64,000 nucleotides of DNA from Methylotenera sp. G11 (GCF_000799735.1 NZ_JUHH01000001.1:682001-746000); one strand, 5' to 3'; counted from the first letter of the stretch, positions 53,705 through 63,375 are shown. Notes: a model not told the origin generated them from the sequence alone. A program made the numbers and translations.

Positions 53705-54655
53705 TTATAGTTTTGCGCTTAATGCAGCTTCCAGTTTGTTTTGGTCAACTACGAAACCGCGGATGCCTTCAGCCAGTTTCTCAGTCGCCATTGGGTCTTC
53801 GTTCAATGCAAAACGGAACTCAGCTTCTGTCAATTTAGCAGGCGCTGCTGTTTTAGTGCCGCCATCAACCAGTACGCGGGTCAATGAACCTTCTGTTGCT
53901 TCCAGCTCTTGCAGCAGGTTTGGAGCGATAGTCAGGCGATCGCAGCCAGCCAAGGCAGTTACTTCACCGATGTTACGGAATGACGCGCCCATCACAACAG
54001 TTTTGTAGCCATGCTCTTTGTAGTAAGCGTAGATTTTACGCACTGACAATACACCTGGGTCTGTTTCTGATGTGTATGTCTCACCTGTTTTTGCCTTGTA
54101 CCAGTCAAGGATACGGCCAACGAATGGTGAAATCAGGAATACGCCAGCTTCAGCACATGCACGTGCCTGGCCGAAACCGAACAGCAATGTCAGGTTACAG
54201 TTGATGCCTTCTTTTTCAAGGATCTCACCGGCTTTGATACCTTCCCAGGTTGAAGCCAGCTTGATCAGAACACGGCTTTTATCTACGCCGGCTTCTTCAT
54301 ACAGTTTGATGATTTTACGGCCTTTAGCCACCATTGCATCGATATTGAATGACAGACGTGCATCAACTTCAGTTGAGATGCGGCCTGGCACTTCTTTAAC
54401 GATTTCCATACCGATCAATACAGCCAGTTTGTCAGCCGCGTTGTCGATTTGCTGTTCCTTAGAACCGCCTTGTGCTTTTGCGTAAGCAATAGCAGCATCA
54501 ATCAATGGAGCGTATTGCGGCAATTGGCTTGCTTTTAACAATAAAGATGGGTTGGTTGTTGCGTCGTATGGTTTAACCGCTTTAATCGCTTCAACATCAC
54601 CTGTATCTGCCACGATTGTGGTCATAGTTTTTAATTGCTCTAATAAAGTAGCCAT
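53705..54655 (-). CDS. tal: Transaldolase (TalB type)
   Basis: A 316-residue class I aldolase that transfers dihydroxyacetone units between sugar phosphates. In the RuMP cycle it helps regenerate ribulose 5-phosphate. The Schiff-base Lys132 is in [12 protein letters not shown], the same number as in E. coli TalB, and [12 protein letters not shown] (31-42) is the family signature. The start at 54655 (MATLLEQLK) has an ideal AGGAGG ribosome-binding site 6 bases upstream; a longer in-frame start lacks conservation. Monocistronic with its own terminator. Confidence 0.95.
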   Translation of the reverse strand: MATLLEQLKTMTTIVADTGDVEAIKAVKPYDATTNPSLLLKASQLPQYAPLIDAAIAYAKAQGGSKEQQIDNAADKLAVLIGMEIVKEVPGRISTEVDARLSFNIDAMVAKGRKIIKLYEEAGVDKSRVLIKLASTWEGIKAGEILEKEGINCNLTLLFGFGQARACAEAGVFLISPFVGRILDWYKAKTGETYTSETDPGVLSVRKIYAYYKEHGYKTVVMGASFRNIGEVTALAGCDRLTIAPNLLQELEATEGSLTRVLVDGGTKTAAPAKLTEAEFRFALNEDPMATEKLAEGIRGFVVDQNKLEAALSAKL

Positions 54656-54727
54656 TACATGCCTCCTAAAAATTATTCGAATACAACAGTCATACACAAA
54701 ATCAAGTGCAATATTATAGCTTAAAAA

Positions 54728-55966
54728 TCATATGATGTCCTCAAATGTGCTTTGCGGTTTGGCTCTTCTGTCATAAGCAACCGGAAGATTTTTCCGCCTG
54801 CGCTCAAGCGGCAGGGTAATCACAAACTCAGCCCCGCGCATGGGAATATTTGCAGCCGAGACCGTACCGCGATGTTTTCTAACGGTGACATCCACAAAAT
54901 ACAGACCCAGACCGCTGCCTCCCTGGTCTTGGTGCTCCCCATCCGCACGGGTGAAGCGCCTGAACAGCTTCTGGATTTTATCTTCAGGAATTCCCGGCCC
55001 TTGGTCGGTCACTTTCAGGCGGAGCATGACATCGTCCTTATCAATCACCACCCTGATCACGGAACGTTCCGGGGAATAATTGACTGCATTCTGAAGGATG
55101 TTGGACACAGCCCTGAACAAGAGCCCGAAATCACCCCTAACCCAAACATTCTCATCCGGATGATGCATTTCCAGAGATATATTTTTAGTGGTCAGCAACT
55201 CATAAACATCATCGACAACCTGCTGCGTCAAGCTCACCATGTCCAGCACGTTAAATTTATTGACATCGGACATCTCTGCACGCGATGCCTGAAGAAAACC
55301 TTCCGCCATGGTGTGTGCACGCGTCAGCAAATGCTCGATGCGCCCCCTGTATTTATTCTGTTCGAACTTTTCGAGAAGCAGCATTGCAGCCCCAAGCGGG
55401 GTACGGATATCATGCGAAATAAAAACCAGCGTATCGCTCCTGGCTTTATGCATGTCGCGCAAGTGTCTGGCGGTTAACGCCAATTTACGGATACGCGCCT
55501 GCTGAGGGTCTTCGCCACTATGCGGCTGCCCGGACTCCTGCTCCATACCCAGCCTTGCAAGTTCATCCTGCAGGTTTTGCAGTGCATGATCCAGCGCCGC
55601 CTGTGCCGAGTTAAGCCTGGCGCAGCTCCATATAGGATAAGCCAGCAATATTGCCAGAATGCAGCCAGTTGGCGGCACCCATATTTTGAACAGGTATGCC
55701 GCCGCAAATACCAGCGTAACAATGGCAAGAATGTATGCACATATACTGAGCAAAGCGTAAACGGGAGACAGTTTTGAAAACCATAAGAATGGCAGCACTG
55801 CGAACACAACCGTCAAGAAGCATGTAAGCCCCAGCGATGCATGCCCGACTGAATGATCATCCATAATGGCAGACAAGGCATGCGTGTTGAACTCGGCACT
55901 TAACGCGAGCATGCATGCAACAAGCGAAAGACCAGCCATGATAAAAATACGGTCTTTAAATTGCAT
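54728..55966 (-). CDS. Membrane sensor histidine kinase
   Basis: A 412-residue kinase. The N-terminal about 130 residues contain four to five membrane segments with very short loops (IFIMAGLSLVACMLALSA, LGLTCFLTVVFAVLPFLWF, LLSICAYILAIVTLVFAAAYLF, GCILAILLAYPIW), so the signal is probably sensed within the membrane. A coiled-coil linker follows, then the dimerisation helix FISHDIRTPLGAAMLLLEKF with phospho-His near residue 184, and the ATPase domain with ILQNAVNYSPE, TDQGPGIPED and GGSGLGLYFV. It is paired with the response regulator just upstream on the same strand (82 bases apart). The signal is unknown. Confidence 0.88.
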   Translation of the reverse strand: MQFKDRIFIMAGLSLVACMLALSAEFNTHALSAIMDDHSVGHASLGLTCFLTVVFAVLPFLWFSKLSPVYALLSICAYILAIVTLVFAAAYLFKIWVPPTGCILAILLAYPIWSCARLNSAQAALDHALQNLQDELARLGMEQESGQPHSGEDPQQARIRKLALTARHLRDMHKARSDTLVFISHDIRTPLGAAMLLLEKFEQNKYRGRIEHLLTRAHTMAEGFLQASRAEMSDVNKFNVLDMVSLTQQVVDDVYELLTTKNISLEMHHPDENVWVRGDFGLLFRAVSNILQNAVNYSPERSVIRVVIDKDDVMLRLKVTDQGPGIPEDKIQKLFRRFTRADGEHQDQGGSGLGLYFVDVTVRKHRGTVSAANIPMRGAEFVITLPLERRRKNLPVAYDRRAKPQSTFEDII

Positions 55967-56048
55967 GGGGAATCAGATCACCACTATACTTAAATGCAGG
56001 ATTTAAACGCAGGCGGCAATCAGGCCAGATATACAGTGCAAGCATGAA

Positions 56049-56735
56049 TCAGTTGCTGCGCTCAAGCCGGTAGCCCTGCTGGTAAATGGAAGTCAGCCGC
56101 CATCCGTATTCGGGCGTCAGCTTCAGCTTTGTACGTAAATGGCTGACATGCACATCCACCTTACGCGTTTCTATATCGGGCGATGCGCCCCACACCACCT
56201 GCATCAGATGCGACCTTGATAACAGCACGCCTTCATTTTTCATGAAATACAGCGCCAGATCGAACTCTTTATCGGTGAGCTTGAAATCCTCGCCATCCAT
56301 ACTGGCCAGACGCAGCTTGGTATCGAATTTCAGCGAACCAAACTCAATGCACGGGTCGGTGTTTGACTGCGGATTGACTCGCCGCAATAAAGCATTCACC
56401 CGTGCCAGCAATATTGCACGGCTTGCCGGCTTGACCACATAATCATCAGCACCGGCCTCTATCACGCGCACGATATCCTGTTCTTCAGAGTGGCCGGTAA
56501 GAAATATCAACGGGGGGAGCCTGTTGGCGCGCAGCTTGATACTGACCATCACATCCGGGCCTTCCATATCAGGCAAGCCCCAGTCAAAGATACAAAGGTC
56601 ATAGTGTTCATGCGGATACCTGCGCACAAAATCCAAACCGGACTTGAAGTGATCAACCTCGAAACCGGCTTCCCCTAACCACTCAATCACAATCTCGGCA
56701 TAGGCTAAATCATCATCTAACAAAGCTATTTTCAT
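56049..56735 (-). CDS. OmpR/PhoB-family response regulator
   Basis: A 228-residue transcription regulator: receiver domain with Asp51 in LCIFDWGLPDMEG as phosphorylation site, conserved Thr in FLTGHS and Lys in VVKPAS, then a winged-helix DNA-binding domain (FKLTDKEFDLALYFMKNEGVLLSRSHLMQVVWG, TRKVDVHVSHLRTKL). I chose MKIALLDDD at 56735; the longer in-frame start adds 26 non-conserved residues. It is upstream of the kinase and diverges from the phosphohexomutase gene about 300 bases away, so that gene may be a target (inference). Confidence 0.9.
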   Translation of the reverse strand: MKIALLDDDLAYAEIVIEWLGEAGFEVDHFKSGLDFVRRYPHEHYDLCIFDWGLPDMEGPDVMVSIKLRANRLPPLIFLTGHSEEQDIVRVIEAGADDYVVKPASRAILLARVNALLRRVNPQSNTDPCIEFGSLKFDTKLRLASMDGEDFKLTDKEFDLALYFMKNEGVLLSRSHLMQVVWGASPDIETRKVDVHVSHLRTKLKLTPEYGWRLTSIYQQGYRLERSN

Positions 56736-57040
56736 TTTTATAGTTTTAACTTTCGCATGAATTCTTAATTCTAAAGCCTTAGCTGCAAGGCATATGAAAC
56801 CTATAGATTTCACCTTGCAACCTCCCCTGCATTTTAATTATTTTCCCGATAATCTAAAAATTGAACAGACAGGCATTCAGATTCAGATCATCAAGCAGCA
56901 TCAAGTTGAATTCATTGTAATGTACAAAGTAAGCAAAAACAATCTCAGGCGAGGCTACAAGGCACTTCAGCCGCATAATAGCGACTGATATGCGATAATG
57001 ACGACCTAATATCCAACCTGATCCAGAAACGCTTACCAGA
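56736..57040. other. Divergent intergenic region between the regulator and phosphohexomutase genes
   Basis: About 305 bases holding both promoters. No clear direct-repeat OmpR-type operator or confident -35/-10 pair could be assigned. The overlapping small open frames have no coding character. Confidence 0.5.
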
Positions 57041-58486
57041 ATGCAGCACCCACTAAAAACAATAATGAATACCAGCGGAGTCGGGTTTGGCACCAGCGGT
57101 GTCCGCGGACTCGTTTCCGATCTGTCGGATGAATTATGCTACGCATATACATCAGCCTTTCTTCAAACAGTGGCCGCTGAAAAAAACCTGGTTTTAATTG
57201 GTCACGACCTGCGTCCAAGCAGCCCCGGCATTGCTTCTGCATGCATCGCAGCCATTGTTGATTCTGGGCGGGATTATATATATGCAGGTGCATTGCCTAC
57301 CCCGGCATTGGCTTACTATGGCAGCCAGATTGCCGCTCCAGCACTTATTGTTACGGGCAGCCATATCCCGTTTGACCGTAACGGCATCAAATTCTATAGC
57401 GCCAGCGGCGAAATTTCCAAAGCGCAAGAACAGCAAATCCTTGGTGCAACAGTAGATATCCCCGAAAATATAAATAAAACCGAGCTGCCTTCGGTGGATG
57501 ATAACGCGCATAAAGCGTATGTCAGTCGTTACGTAGAGTTTTTTGGTCAGGGCAGCCTTAACGGAATGCGTATTGCGCTCTATGAGCACAGCAGCGTTGC
57601 CCGTGACATACTGCGCGAAATATTGGAATCCCTAGGCGCAGAAGTGCTGTCGCTTGGGCGCAGCGATGCATTCGTGCCCATTGATACTGAAGCAGTACGC
57701 ACCGAAGATGTGGCACAAGCTGCAGAATGGGCTAAAAAATACGCTTTTGATGCAATTGTCACAACAGACGGTGATGCAGACCGCCCACTGATAGGCGATG
57801 AAAACGGCCAATGGCTGCGCGGGGATATAGTGGGTATTCTGTGCGCCAGATTCCTGCAGGCAACACATGTCATTGCACCGGTCAGCTGCAACACGGCGCT
57901 GGAACGCTGCCACTTGTTCCAATCGACCGTTCGCACGCGCATTGGCTCACCTTATGTAATTGCGGACATGGAAGCCACCAAGAAACAATTTGGCAGACTG
58001 GTCGTGGGTTATGAAGCAAACGGCGGCTTTTTACTGGGCGGCAACCATGTTTCCGAGGGGCGAAGACTGCTCGCGCTGCCTACACGTGATGCAGTACTGC
58101 CCATTTTATCGCTACTCTGCGACGCGCGTAAACGCGCCTGCAAACTTTCAGAGTTATCCCAAGCCTTGCCAGCCCGCTTTACGGCAAGCGATAGGCTGCA
58201 GCAATTTACGACAGCGCTTAGTCACGACTTAATGGCACGCCTGCAATCCGACAAGAAAGAATCGGAGAAAATTCTTGCTCCAGATTCAGGTACCATTACA
58301 GACACAGATTTGACCGATGGCTTACGCCTGACTTTTGCCAACGGCGACATCGTGCATCTACGTCCATCAGGCAACGCCCCGGAACTCCGATGCTATGCAG
58401 AGGCTGACTCCCCCATGCATGCCCAGCAACTTTGCAATGCATGCCTGCAACGCCTGTCTGCGCTTATAGCGACTGCCCATACTTAA
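57041..58486 (+). CDS. Phosphomannomutase/phosphoglucomutase family protein with variant active site
   Basis: A 481-residue alpha-D-phosphohexomutase, expected to interconvert hexose 6- and 1-phosphates for nucleotide sugars. The phosphoserine loop is TGSHIPFDRNGIKFY (Ser107), where most relatives have TASHNP. The Mg site is DGDADRP (243-249), the sugar loop is YEANGGFLLG and the phosphate-binding loop is RPSGNAPELR (usually RPSGTEP). All four catalytic regions are present, so activity is likely. The start at 57041 is uncertain; Met9 is an alternative. Next to a polysaccharide cluster on the other strand, which fits supply of sugar precursors. Confidence 0.85.
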   Translation: MQHPLKTIMNTSGVGFGTSGVRGLVSDLSDELCYAYTSAFLQTVAAEKNLVLIGHDLRPSSPGIASACIAAIVDSGRDYIYAGALPTPALAYYGSQIAAPALIVTGSHIPFDRNGIKFYSASGEISKAQEQQILGATVDIPENINKTELPSVDDNAHKAYVSRYVEFFGQGSLNGMRIALYEHSSVARDILREILESLGAEVLSLGRSDAFVPIDTEAVRTEDVAQAAEWAKKYAFDAIVTTDGDADRPLIGDENGQWLRGDIVGILCARFLQATHVIAPVSCNTALERCHLFQSTVRTRIGSPYVIADMEATKKQFGRLVVGYEANGGFLLGGNHVSEGRRLLALPTRDAVLPILSLLCDARKRACKLSELSQALPARFTASDRLQQFTTALSHDLMARLQSDKKESEKILAPDSGTITDTDLTDGLRLTFANGDIVHLRPSGNAPELRCYAEADSPMHAQQLCNACLQRLSALIATAHT

Positions 58487-58555
58487 GCAGCAATGAAGTT
58501 TCACGAAATACAACCGTACAATTGCATATTTCGGTAGTGCGCATCAACGCAACCT

Positions 58556-60028
58556 TTAATCAGCAAAAGGGTTAGTGCTCTTCACTACATAAGATTTTTT
58601 CTCTTCCTGAACTGGCAAAGCATCTAAACGAGATACCTTTTTCACATCGGGGTTGCTTTGGAGCGGATGCGCATCAGACTCATTGTCAGATTGATAAAAG
58701 AACAATGCAGCCAGAAATGCAAAATAGATCTGGTTAGCCGGAATATGCAGGTTAAAATCAACGAAGGTATGCAGGATCATCGCAAGCAAGCCAATGCCAG
58801 CGCCAATTTGCATAAAATTGAATGTTCTCCATTCACCGCGCTTAATCACTTTGGTCCACCTGCCAACATAAAGGGACAAAAAGATCACAATCAAGACAGC
58901 AGCAAAAATACCGCCCTCCATGAGCCATTCCAGATAGTCATTATGCGCTCGGTTCACAAATGCACCATTAAAGCTAAAGTCCTGGAATCGGGGGAACACC
59001 TGATTAAAAGTGCCAACCCCACTGCCCAATGGGAAAAACTCGCCTATCGCTTTAATGGTGCTATTGAAAATCATCCAACGGCCATCTTGTAATGGATCCT
59101 GCTCTATGAATCTGTTCAAGACCGGCGCCATGCCCACCTCGACAGCGAGCATCAAAGTAATCGCCGCAAAAGTGCCGATCACGCCATAAACATTTCTGCC
59201 GCCTATCCGCGTGGAAAACATCACTGTACTCAGGAATATCACCAGCATAGCAAGCGCATTACCGGTCCTTGAATGCGTAAATATCAAACCCAGCAATATC
59301 GCAATTGAAATAGACGCATAAACAGCGGTCTGATTCAGATAGGCCGATGTCAGAAAAGCCAGGCGCTGCCGCAGGTTTCGGGTATGTCTCCGCACAGAAT
59401 GCGTATGGCCGACAGAGACACTGAGCATCGCCAGTGACAATGGCAATGCCATTTCCAAAAACCCAGCCAGATGGTCGCGATTTGTATAAGTGCCCAATGC
59501 ATAGGCTTTATGCGGACTGTCATTGATCTGCAGCAGGCTATCAGGCCCTGCGCCATACTGCATTAAACCCAAAATGGCCTGAAATGCTGCCATGCCCAAA
59601 AACACCATCACCGCTGTTTTGAGCTGTTCCCTGGGTACATTGAGGGTAAATAGAAAAACCATGATAGGCGGCAACACTGCCAGCCAGGAGTACTCGGTCA
59701 GAGATGGATCAATAGAGGCGGCGCGTGCGCTGCCATTTAAATTGACACCGATATCAGCTAAGGCCTGCGCATAAACTGCATGCCCTGGCAACGTTGCCCA
59801 CAACGAGGAAGGCAGTGGAACCAAGTGAATCAGGGGCAGCAGGAAAATACCTGCCACTACCGCAATATATAACTTTGGAATACGTGAGAGTTTTTGAGGG
59901 TTTGCCACCAGATAACCGGCAATCGCCAGTGCGGCAAGCTCAAGGATCAGGAGGGGAATAGGCCTATTCCCACCTTTCACTAGCGGAGCAAATACCAACA
60001 ATAATACAAGAAGGTAAAAACCCCGCAC
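58556..60028 (-). CDS. O-antigen ligase/polymerase-like (Wzy/WaaL superfamily) membrane protein
   Basis: A 490-residue protein with about ten to twelve membrane segments and a large periplasmic loop near the middle, followed by the WaaL/Wzy-type segment around GEFFPLGSGVGTFNQVFPRFQDFSFNGAFVNRAHNDYLEWLMEGG (about residues 340-385), where RAHNDYLEWLMEGG is the conserved O-antigen ligase motif. The C-terminal about 50 residues are cytoplasmic and polar. The start codon is GTG at 60028 with a weak ribosome-binding site. Last gene of the minus-strand polysaccharide run. Ligase versus polymerase cannot be decided from sequence. Confidence 0.82.
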   Translation of the reverse strand: MRGFYLLVLLLVFAPLVKGGNRPIPLLILELAALAIAGYLVANPQKLSRIPKLYIAVVAGIFLLPLIHLVPLPSSLWATLPGHAVYAQALADIGVNLNGSARAASIDPSLTEYSWLAVLPPIMVFLFTLNVPREQLKTAVMVFLGMAAFQAILGLMQYGAGPDSLLQINDSPHKAYALGTYTNRDHLAGFLEMALPLSLAMLSVSVGHTHSVRRHTRNLRQRLAFLTSAYLNQTAVYASISIAILLGLIFTHSRTGNALAMLVIFLSTVMFSTRIGGRNVYGVIGTFAAITLMLAVEVGMAPVLNRFIEQDPLQDGRWMIFNSTIKAIGEFFPLGSGVGTFNQVFPRFQDFSFNGAFVNRAHNDYLEWLMEGGIFAAVLIVIFLSLYVGRWTKVIKRGEWRTFNFMQIGAGIGLLAMILHTFVDFNLHIPANQIYFAFLAALFFYQSDNESDAHPLQSNPDVKKVSRLDALPVQEEKKSYVVKSTNPFAD

Positions 60029-60059
60029 TTGATACTACTTACTACAGTTAATTACAGAA

Positions 60060-60533
60060 TTACTGAGGACTGCTGTTGCGATTGTTGTTATTATCGTTGT
60101 TTGCCTGCGTAGCAACAAGCGCTCCCATGCTGCCTGCGAAACCAATAACAACAGGATTTATAATGGATGCAGGAGGTTTTACAGCAACAGTGCTATCACC
60201 TAGCGCAGCCACATAAATGCGCTCTTTACCTGCGTTAGCAGCACACTGCTCCGGAGTGCCTACGGTATGCATTGTGTTTTGCTTAAGCTCTTTAACACAA
60301 CCATTCTGATATATCAGAGATACATTGGATGACTTGGCTGTTACGATTTTTGCACCTGGTTTAAGCTCAAGACCTGAAACGGCTTTTACAAAGCGTGAAC
60401 CGTTATTGACCATAACATCACCCTGCACCTGCGCCAGCTTTACAGGTTCGGCTACAGAAGCCGCTAAAACTCCTTGTGACAACAGGACAGCTGATGCTGC
60501 TAAAAAAGTTACAGCGCATTTAGACATTTTCAT
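60060..60533 (-). CDS. Secreted FecR-like small protein of the polysaccharide cluster
   Basis: A 157-residue protein with a signal peptide (MKMSKCAVTFLAASAVLLSQGVLAA). The mature part VKLAQVQGDVMVNNGSRFVKAVSGLELKPGAKIVTAKSSNVSLIYQNGCVKELKQNTMHTVG has the short beta-strand pattern of FecR-type domains, here with two cysteines. A hydrophobic stretch (IINPVVIGFAGSMGALVATQAN) near the C-terminus could be a membrane anchor, followed by an Asn-rich tail (NNDNNNNRNSSPQ). The start could be Met1 or Met3. Located 31 bases before the ligase-like gene. The function is not known. Confidence 0.68.
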   Translation of the reverse strand: MKMSKCAVTFLAASAVLLSQGVLAASVAEPVKLAQVQGDVMVNNGSRFVKAVSGLELKPGAKIVTAKSSNVSLIYQNGCVKELKQNTMHTVGTPEQCAANAGKERIYVAALGDSTVAVKPPASIINPVVIGFAGSMGALVATQANNDNNNNRNSSPQ

Positions 60534-60598
60534 TTTTTTCTCTTCTTTTTATTTAAGTAAACCGCTTTACGGCATGTAGGTTACAACACCATCCATGA

Positions 60599-61810
60599 TC
60601 AGTCAACCCTTGCAATCTCAAGATCATCAAACCACGCCGCCCCGCTAAAAGGGGTTTCATCATAATCATTTCCGGCATCGAGTTGCAGGCGCAGCATCTG
60701 CACTTCACATTTTTCAGGCGGGACATCAAATCCGGTTTCGAATTTATTCCAGCTATCGGTACCGATAAAATATTCCGAACTGGACAACAATTGCCTGCCA
60801 TCCCTGTCAGCGCAATTAATTTCCCAGCGCACGCCTTTTCCTGCATCCAGTTTATCAAGCCTGGCTTTACCCGACAAACGGTACTTGCCGGCATCCAGCA
60901 TTAAGAACTGATGAATCAGTTCACGTGATTGCAGTTTTTGCTGAAAAGCGACGTGCAGCGCTTTTTTACCGCCCTGGCCATAAGTTGGTTCTGCCGCCAT
61001 CATAACGCCTTTGCTCACGCTCAGGCGCCAGCCAAAACCCTCATCATCAAGCATCTGCTCGAAACCACCATCATATACATTCCCCAGCGCAGCCAATTGA
61101 CCAGACTGCAAACCGTTTAACCAGACAAAATAAGCATCTGTATAGTAGCCGACATCAAGCAGATGATCGATATATGCACGCCGCTGGTCATGCGCGATTT
61201 TGTCACTACGCGCAAGGTACAATGCCTTGAGTGTATCTTCCTGCGTTGTATTTTTCAGCACATGCATAAAAAATCCATTCCACCAATCGGGCACATTACT
61301 TAGCACCTTTGCGGCTTCCAGACGGCTCTGTGGCGTATCTACAATACTCTGCATCACCGGAAATAATGTTTTAGACAGCGCCGGATTAGACTCCACGGCC
61401 GCCCCCCAATGTGACAGTGCCTGAATCGGCAACCCCCTGCGCAGCCAGAAAGCACCTAATGGCAACTGTACATCAGCATCTCGCGGAGCCAGGAAATGTG
61501 CCATCTTCGCGGCATTTTGAGCCAAAGCGACATTGCCTTCCAACTCCAGCAACCCTGCCAGCATCAAAAATCCCCGCCCGCTGGCAGGATTATAAAAAAC
61601 GGCATCTTCAGCAATCGCACGTGCCCTTGCCGCGTCGGCATGCGCTGTAACCGCAGCTTGTGCCAACAGAATCTGTGACGAATTCTTATTCCATGCTGAA
61701 GCGGCCGTAATATTTTCAGCTGCCAGATGCTGCGAGACATTAACAGCGACAATCCTCCATGCAAGGAAAGTTGCCACAACACCAAAAACCCACCACTTGA
61801 CCTGTTTCAT
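60599..61810 (-). CDS. Membrane-anchored TPR protein with C-terminal jelly-roll-like domain
   Basis: A 403-residue protein of no family I can name. One N-terminal membrane segment (WWVFGVVATFLAWRIVAVNV) orients it into the periplasm. Residues about 40-250 are helical with tetratricopeptide-like repeats (AAVTAHADAARARAIAEDAVFYNPASGRGFLMLAGLLELEGNVALAQNAAKMAHFLAPRDADVQLPLGAFW). Residues about 250-403 look like a carbohydrate-binding beta-sandwich (NVYDGGFEQMLDDEGFGWRLS, LHVAFQQKLQSRELIHQFLML, GAAWFDDLEIARVD). Placed between the J-domain gene and the FecR-like gene. A scaffold or polysaccharide-binding role in export is only a guess. Confidence 0.72.
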   Translation of the reverse strand: MKQVKWWVFGVVATFLAWRIVAVNVSQHLAAENITAASAWNKNSSQILLAQAAVTAHADAARARAIAEDAVFYNPASGRGFLMLAGLLELEGNVALAQNAAKMAHFLAPRDADVQLPLGAFWLRRGLPIQALSHWGAAVESNPALSKTLFPVMQSIVDTPQSRLEAAKVLSNVPDWWNGFFMHVLKNTTQEDTLKALYLARSDKIAHDQRRAYIDHLLDVGYYTDAYFVWLNGLQSGQLAALGNVYDGGFEQMLDDEGFGWRLSVSKGVMMAAEPTYGQGGKKALHVAFQQKLQSRELIHQFLMLDAGKYRLSGKARLDKLDAGKGVRWEINCADRDGRQLLSSSEYFIGTDSWNKFETGFDVPPEKCEVQMLRLQLDAGNDYDETPFSGAAWFDDLEIARVD

Positions 61811-61871
61811 CTATCTGCCGTTCTGAAATCAAATTGAGCATCAACACCATTCATGTTGTGATTATCCATGT

Positions 61872-63374
61872 TCACTTTTTCGCTTCCTGATAGAAAAACC
61901 CTGAAATCATGGCACGGCTACCCGTCTTTGCGACTTCGATCTGCAGTTTTCCGGAACTGGTGCTATCTTTCGATTCACCTGTACGCAAGGTAGTGGCCCG
62001 ATAGTCTGCGAACGCAATAGCCAACGCGCCCTGCTTTTTCCATTGCAAGTCTTTCAGCACGATAGATCGCGAGGCTGTTTTAGCAAAAAAATCTGCATAG
62101 GCACTGGACAAACCTCGTTTGCCGCCGCTTTCATCGGAGCGTACCTGCTCGTCAAATATCTGCATAAAGGCATTGATATCTCCATTTGCATAATTATTCA
62201 TGAAGCTGGCAATAAGATCATGCAACTCACGATCAGTTGGCGCATCTGCAACCTTGACCAGTTCTGCTCTTTCGCTAGCCTCCGGCAACCGCGCGGCATC
62301 AGGAGCCGTCAATGCATTTTTCTTATTGACCTGAGGCACAACCGTGCTTGGCAAACTGTTGCCCGGCGGCGCAGCTACGGCGACAGGCTGCACAACTGCT
62401 GCTTTGTTGTCAGGTTTGGCATCGGCATATTTAATATCGGCAGGCTTGGCTTTCTTTTCCGCAACGACAGTGGCCTGCGCCGCCTTCACCATATGTTTTT
62501 TTACCAGGGGTGGAGTTTCCAAATTAACAGGCTTAACCTCGACAGGCAGCTGTTCCGGCGCTGCTGCTTCCACCTCCACAGGGGTCGGCATAACTTCAAC
62601 AGGAATATCTTTAACAATCTCGTCAGGCAGCGGTGGCGGCTCAGATGCAGCCACCCCTGGGCCAGGCGTGAAGCGATCAGCAGGCATCATTGCCAATGGC
62701 TCCTCAACCGTACTCGCACCCCATGGTTGCATACGCATTTTCTGTGGAAAAGACAGGTAGATAATCAACCCAGCCAGCAACGCCATGCCAAACAGAACCC
62801 TGGCTGGCGTTAACCCCGATGCCCAGCGTAAGGAATCGCTGCCGTTATTTTCAATACCGACAGGCTTTGCAAACCTGCGCGGCATCACTGCAGGCTGCGC
62901 ACGATAACCTGCATTTGAGTGTTTTGGCAGATCAATACTGCTGTCGGTTACCTGCTGTTTCAGCAAGGCATAGGCCTGATTGATCCTTGCAGAATAGGCT
63001 TCTGCAACTTTGCCATCTACCTGCCCGCGGTCAGGATGAAAGATACGGATCAGCAAGCGATAATGTTCTTTCACGGCATCCGTATTTGCCCATGGGTTCA
63101 ACCCAAGCACACTGAATGGGTCAGCGTCCTTACCAAAACAGATACGCTCAATAAAAGCGACACAACTCACGCGCAACTCTTCTGCCGCGGCACTGGTAGA
63201 GCTGGTTGCCCAAGCCATTAATTCAGCGTCGCCATTGGCAAGGCGCAGCAGCAGCAATATATCGTCTGTGTATCCGGCATCCGGGATGTCGACCAGCCGT
63301 TTGCGGTGCAGGGAAAGTATCAGGTGCAGCAGCTTGACGCCGTTTGCACGGTTAAAATCCTGGCTAGACGACAT
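61872..63374 (-). CDS. Membrane J-domain protein with C-terminal NTF2-like domain
   Basis: A 500-residue fusion. An N-terminal helical region precedes a DnaJ-type J domain (about 85-140, PFSVLGLNPWANTDAVKEHYRLLIRIFHPDRGQ) with the essential HPD at 113-115. A single membrane segment follows at about 191-209 (ARVLFGMALLAGLIIYLSF), then about 180 residues of Pro/Ala/Lys/Val-rich spacer typical of a periplasm-spanning linker. The C-terminal about 125 residues (LIASFMNNYANGDINAFMQIFDEQV .. KLQIEVAKTGSRAMISGFFYQEA) resemble NTF2/SnoaL-like folds. The J domain would be cytoplasmic and could recruit DnaK. It starts one base after the tyrosine kinase stop, so it is part of the same operon. Confidence 0.85.
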   Translation of the reverse strand: MSSSQDFNRANGVKLLHLILSLHRKRLVDIPDAGYTDDILLLLRLANGDAELMAWATSSTSAAAEELRVSCVAFIERICFGKDADPFSVLGLNPWANTDAVKEHYRLLIRIFHPDRGQVDGKVAEAYSARINQAYALLKQQVTDSSIDLPKHSNAGYRAQPAVMPRRFAKPVGIENNGSDSLRWASGLTPARVLFGMALLAGLIIYLSFPQKMRMQPWGASTVEEPLAMMPADRFTPGPGVAASEPPPLPDEIVKDIPVEVMPTPVEVEAAAPEQLPVEVKPVNLETPPLVKKHMVKAAQATVVAEKKAKPADIKYADAKPDNKAAVVQPVAVAAPPGNSLPSTVVPQVNKKNALTAPDAARLPEASERAELVKVADAPTDRELHDLIASFMNNYANGDINAFMQIFDEQVRSDESGGKRGLSSAYADFFAKTASRSIVLKDLQWKKQGALAIAFADYRATTLRTGESKDSTSSGKLQIEVAKTGSRAMISGFFYQEAKK

Positions 63375-63375
63375 A

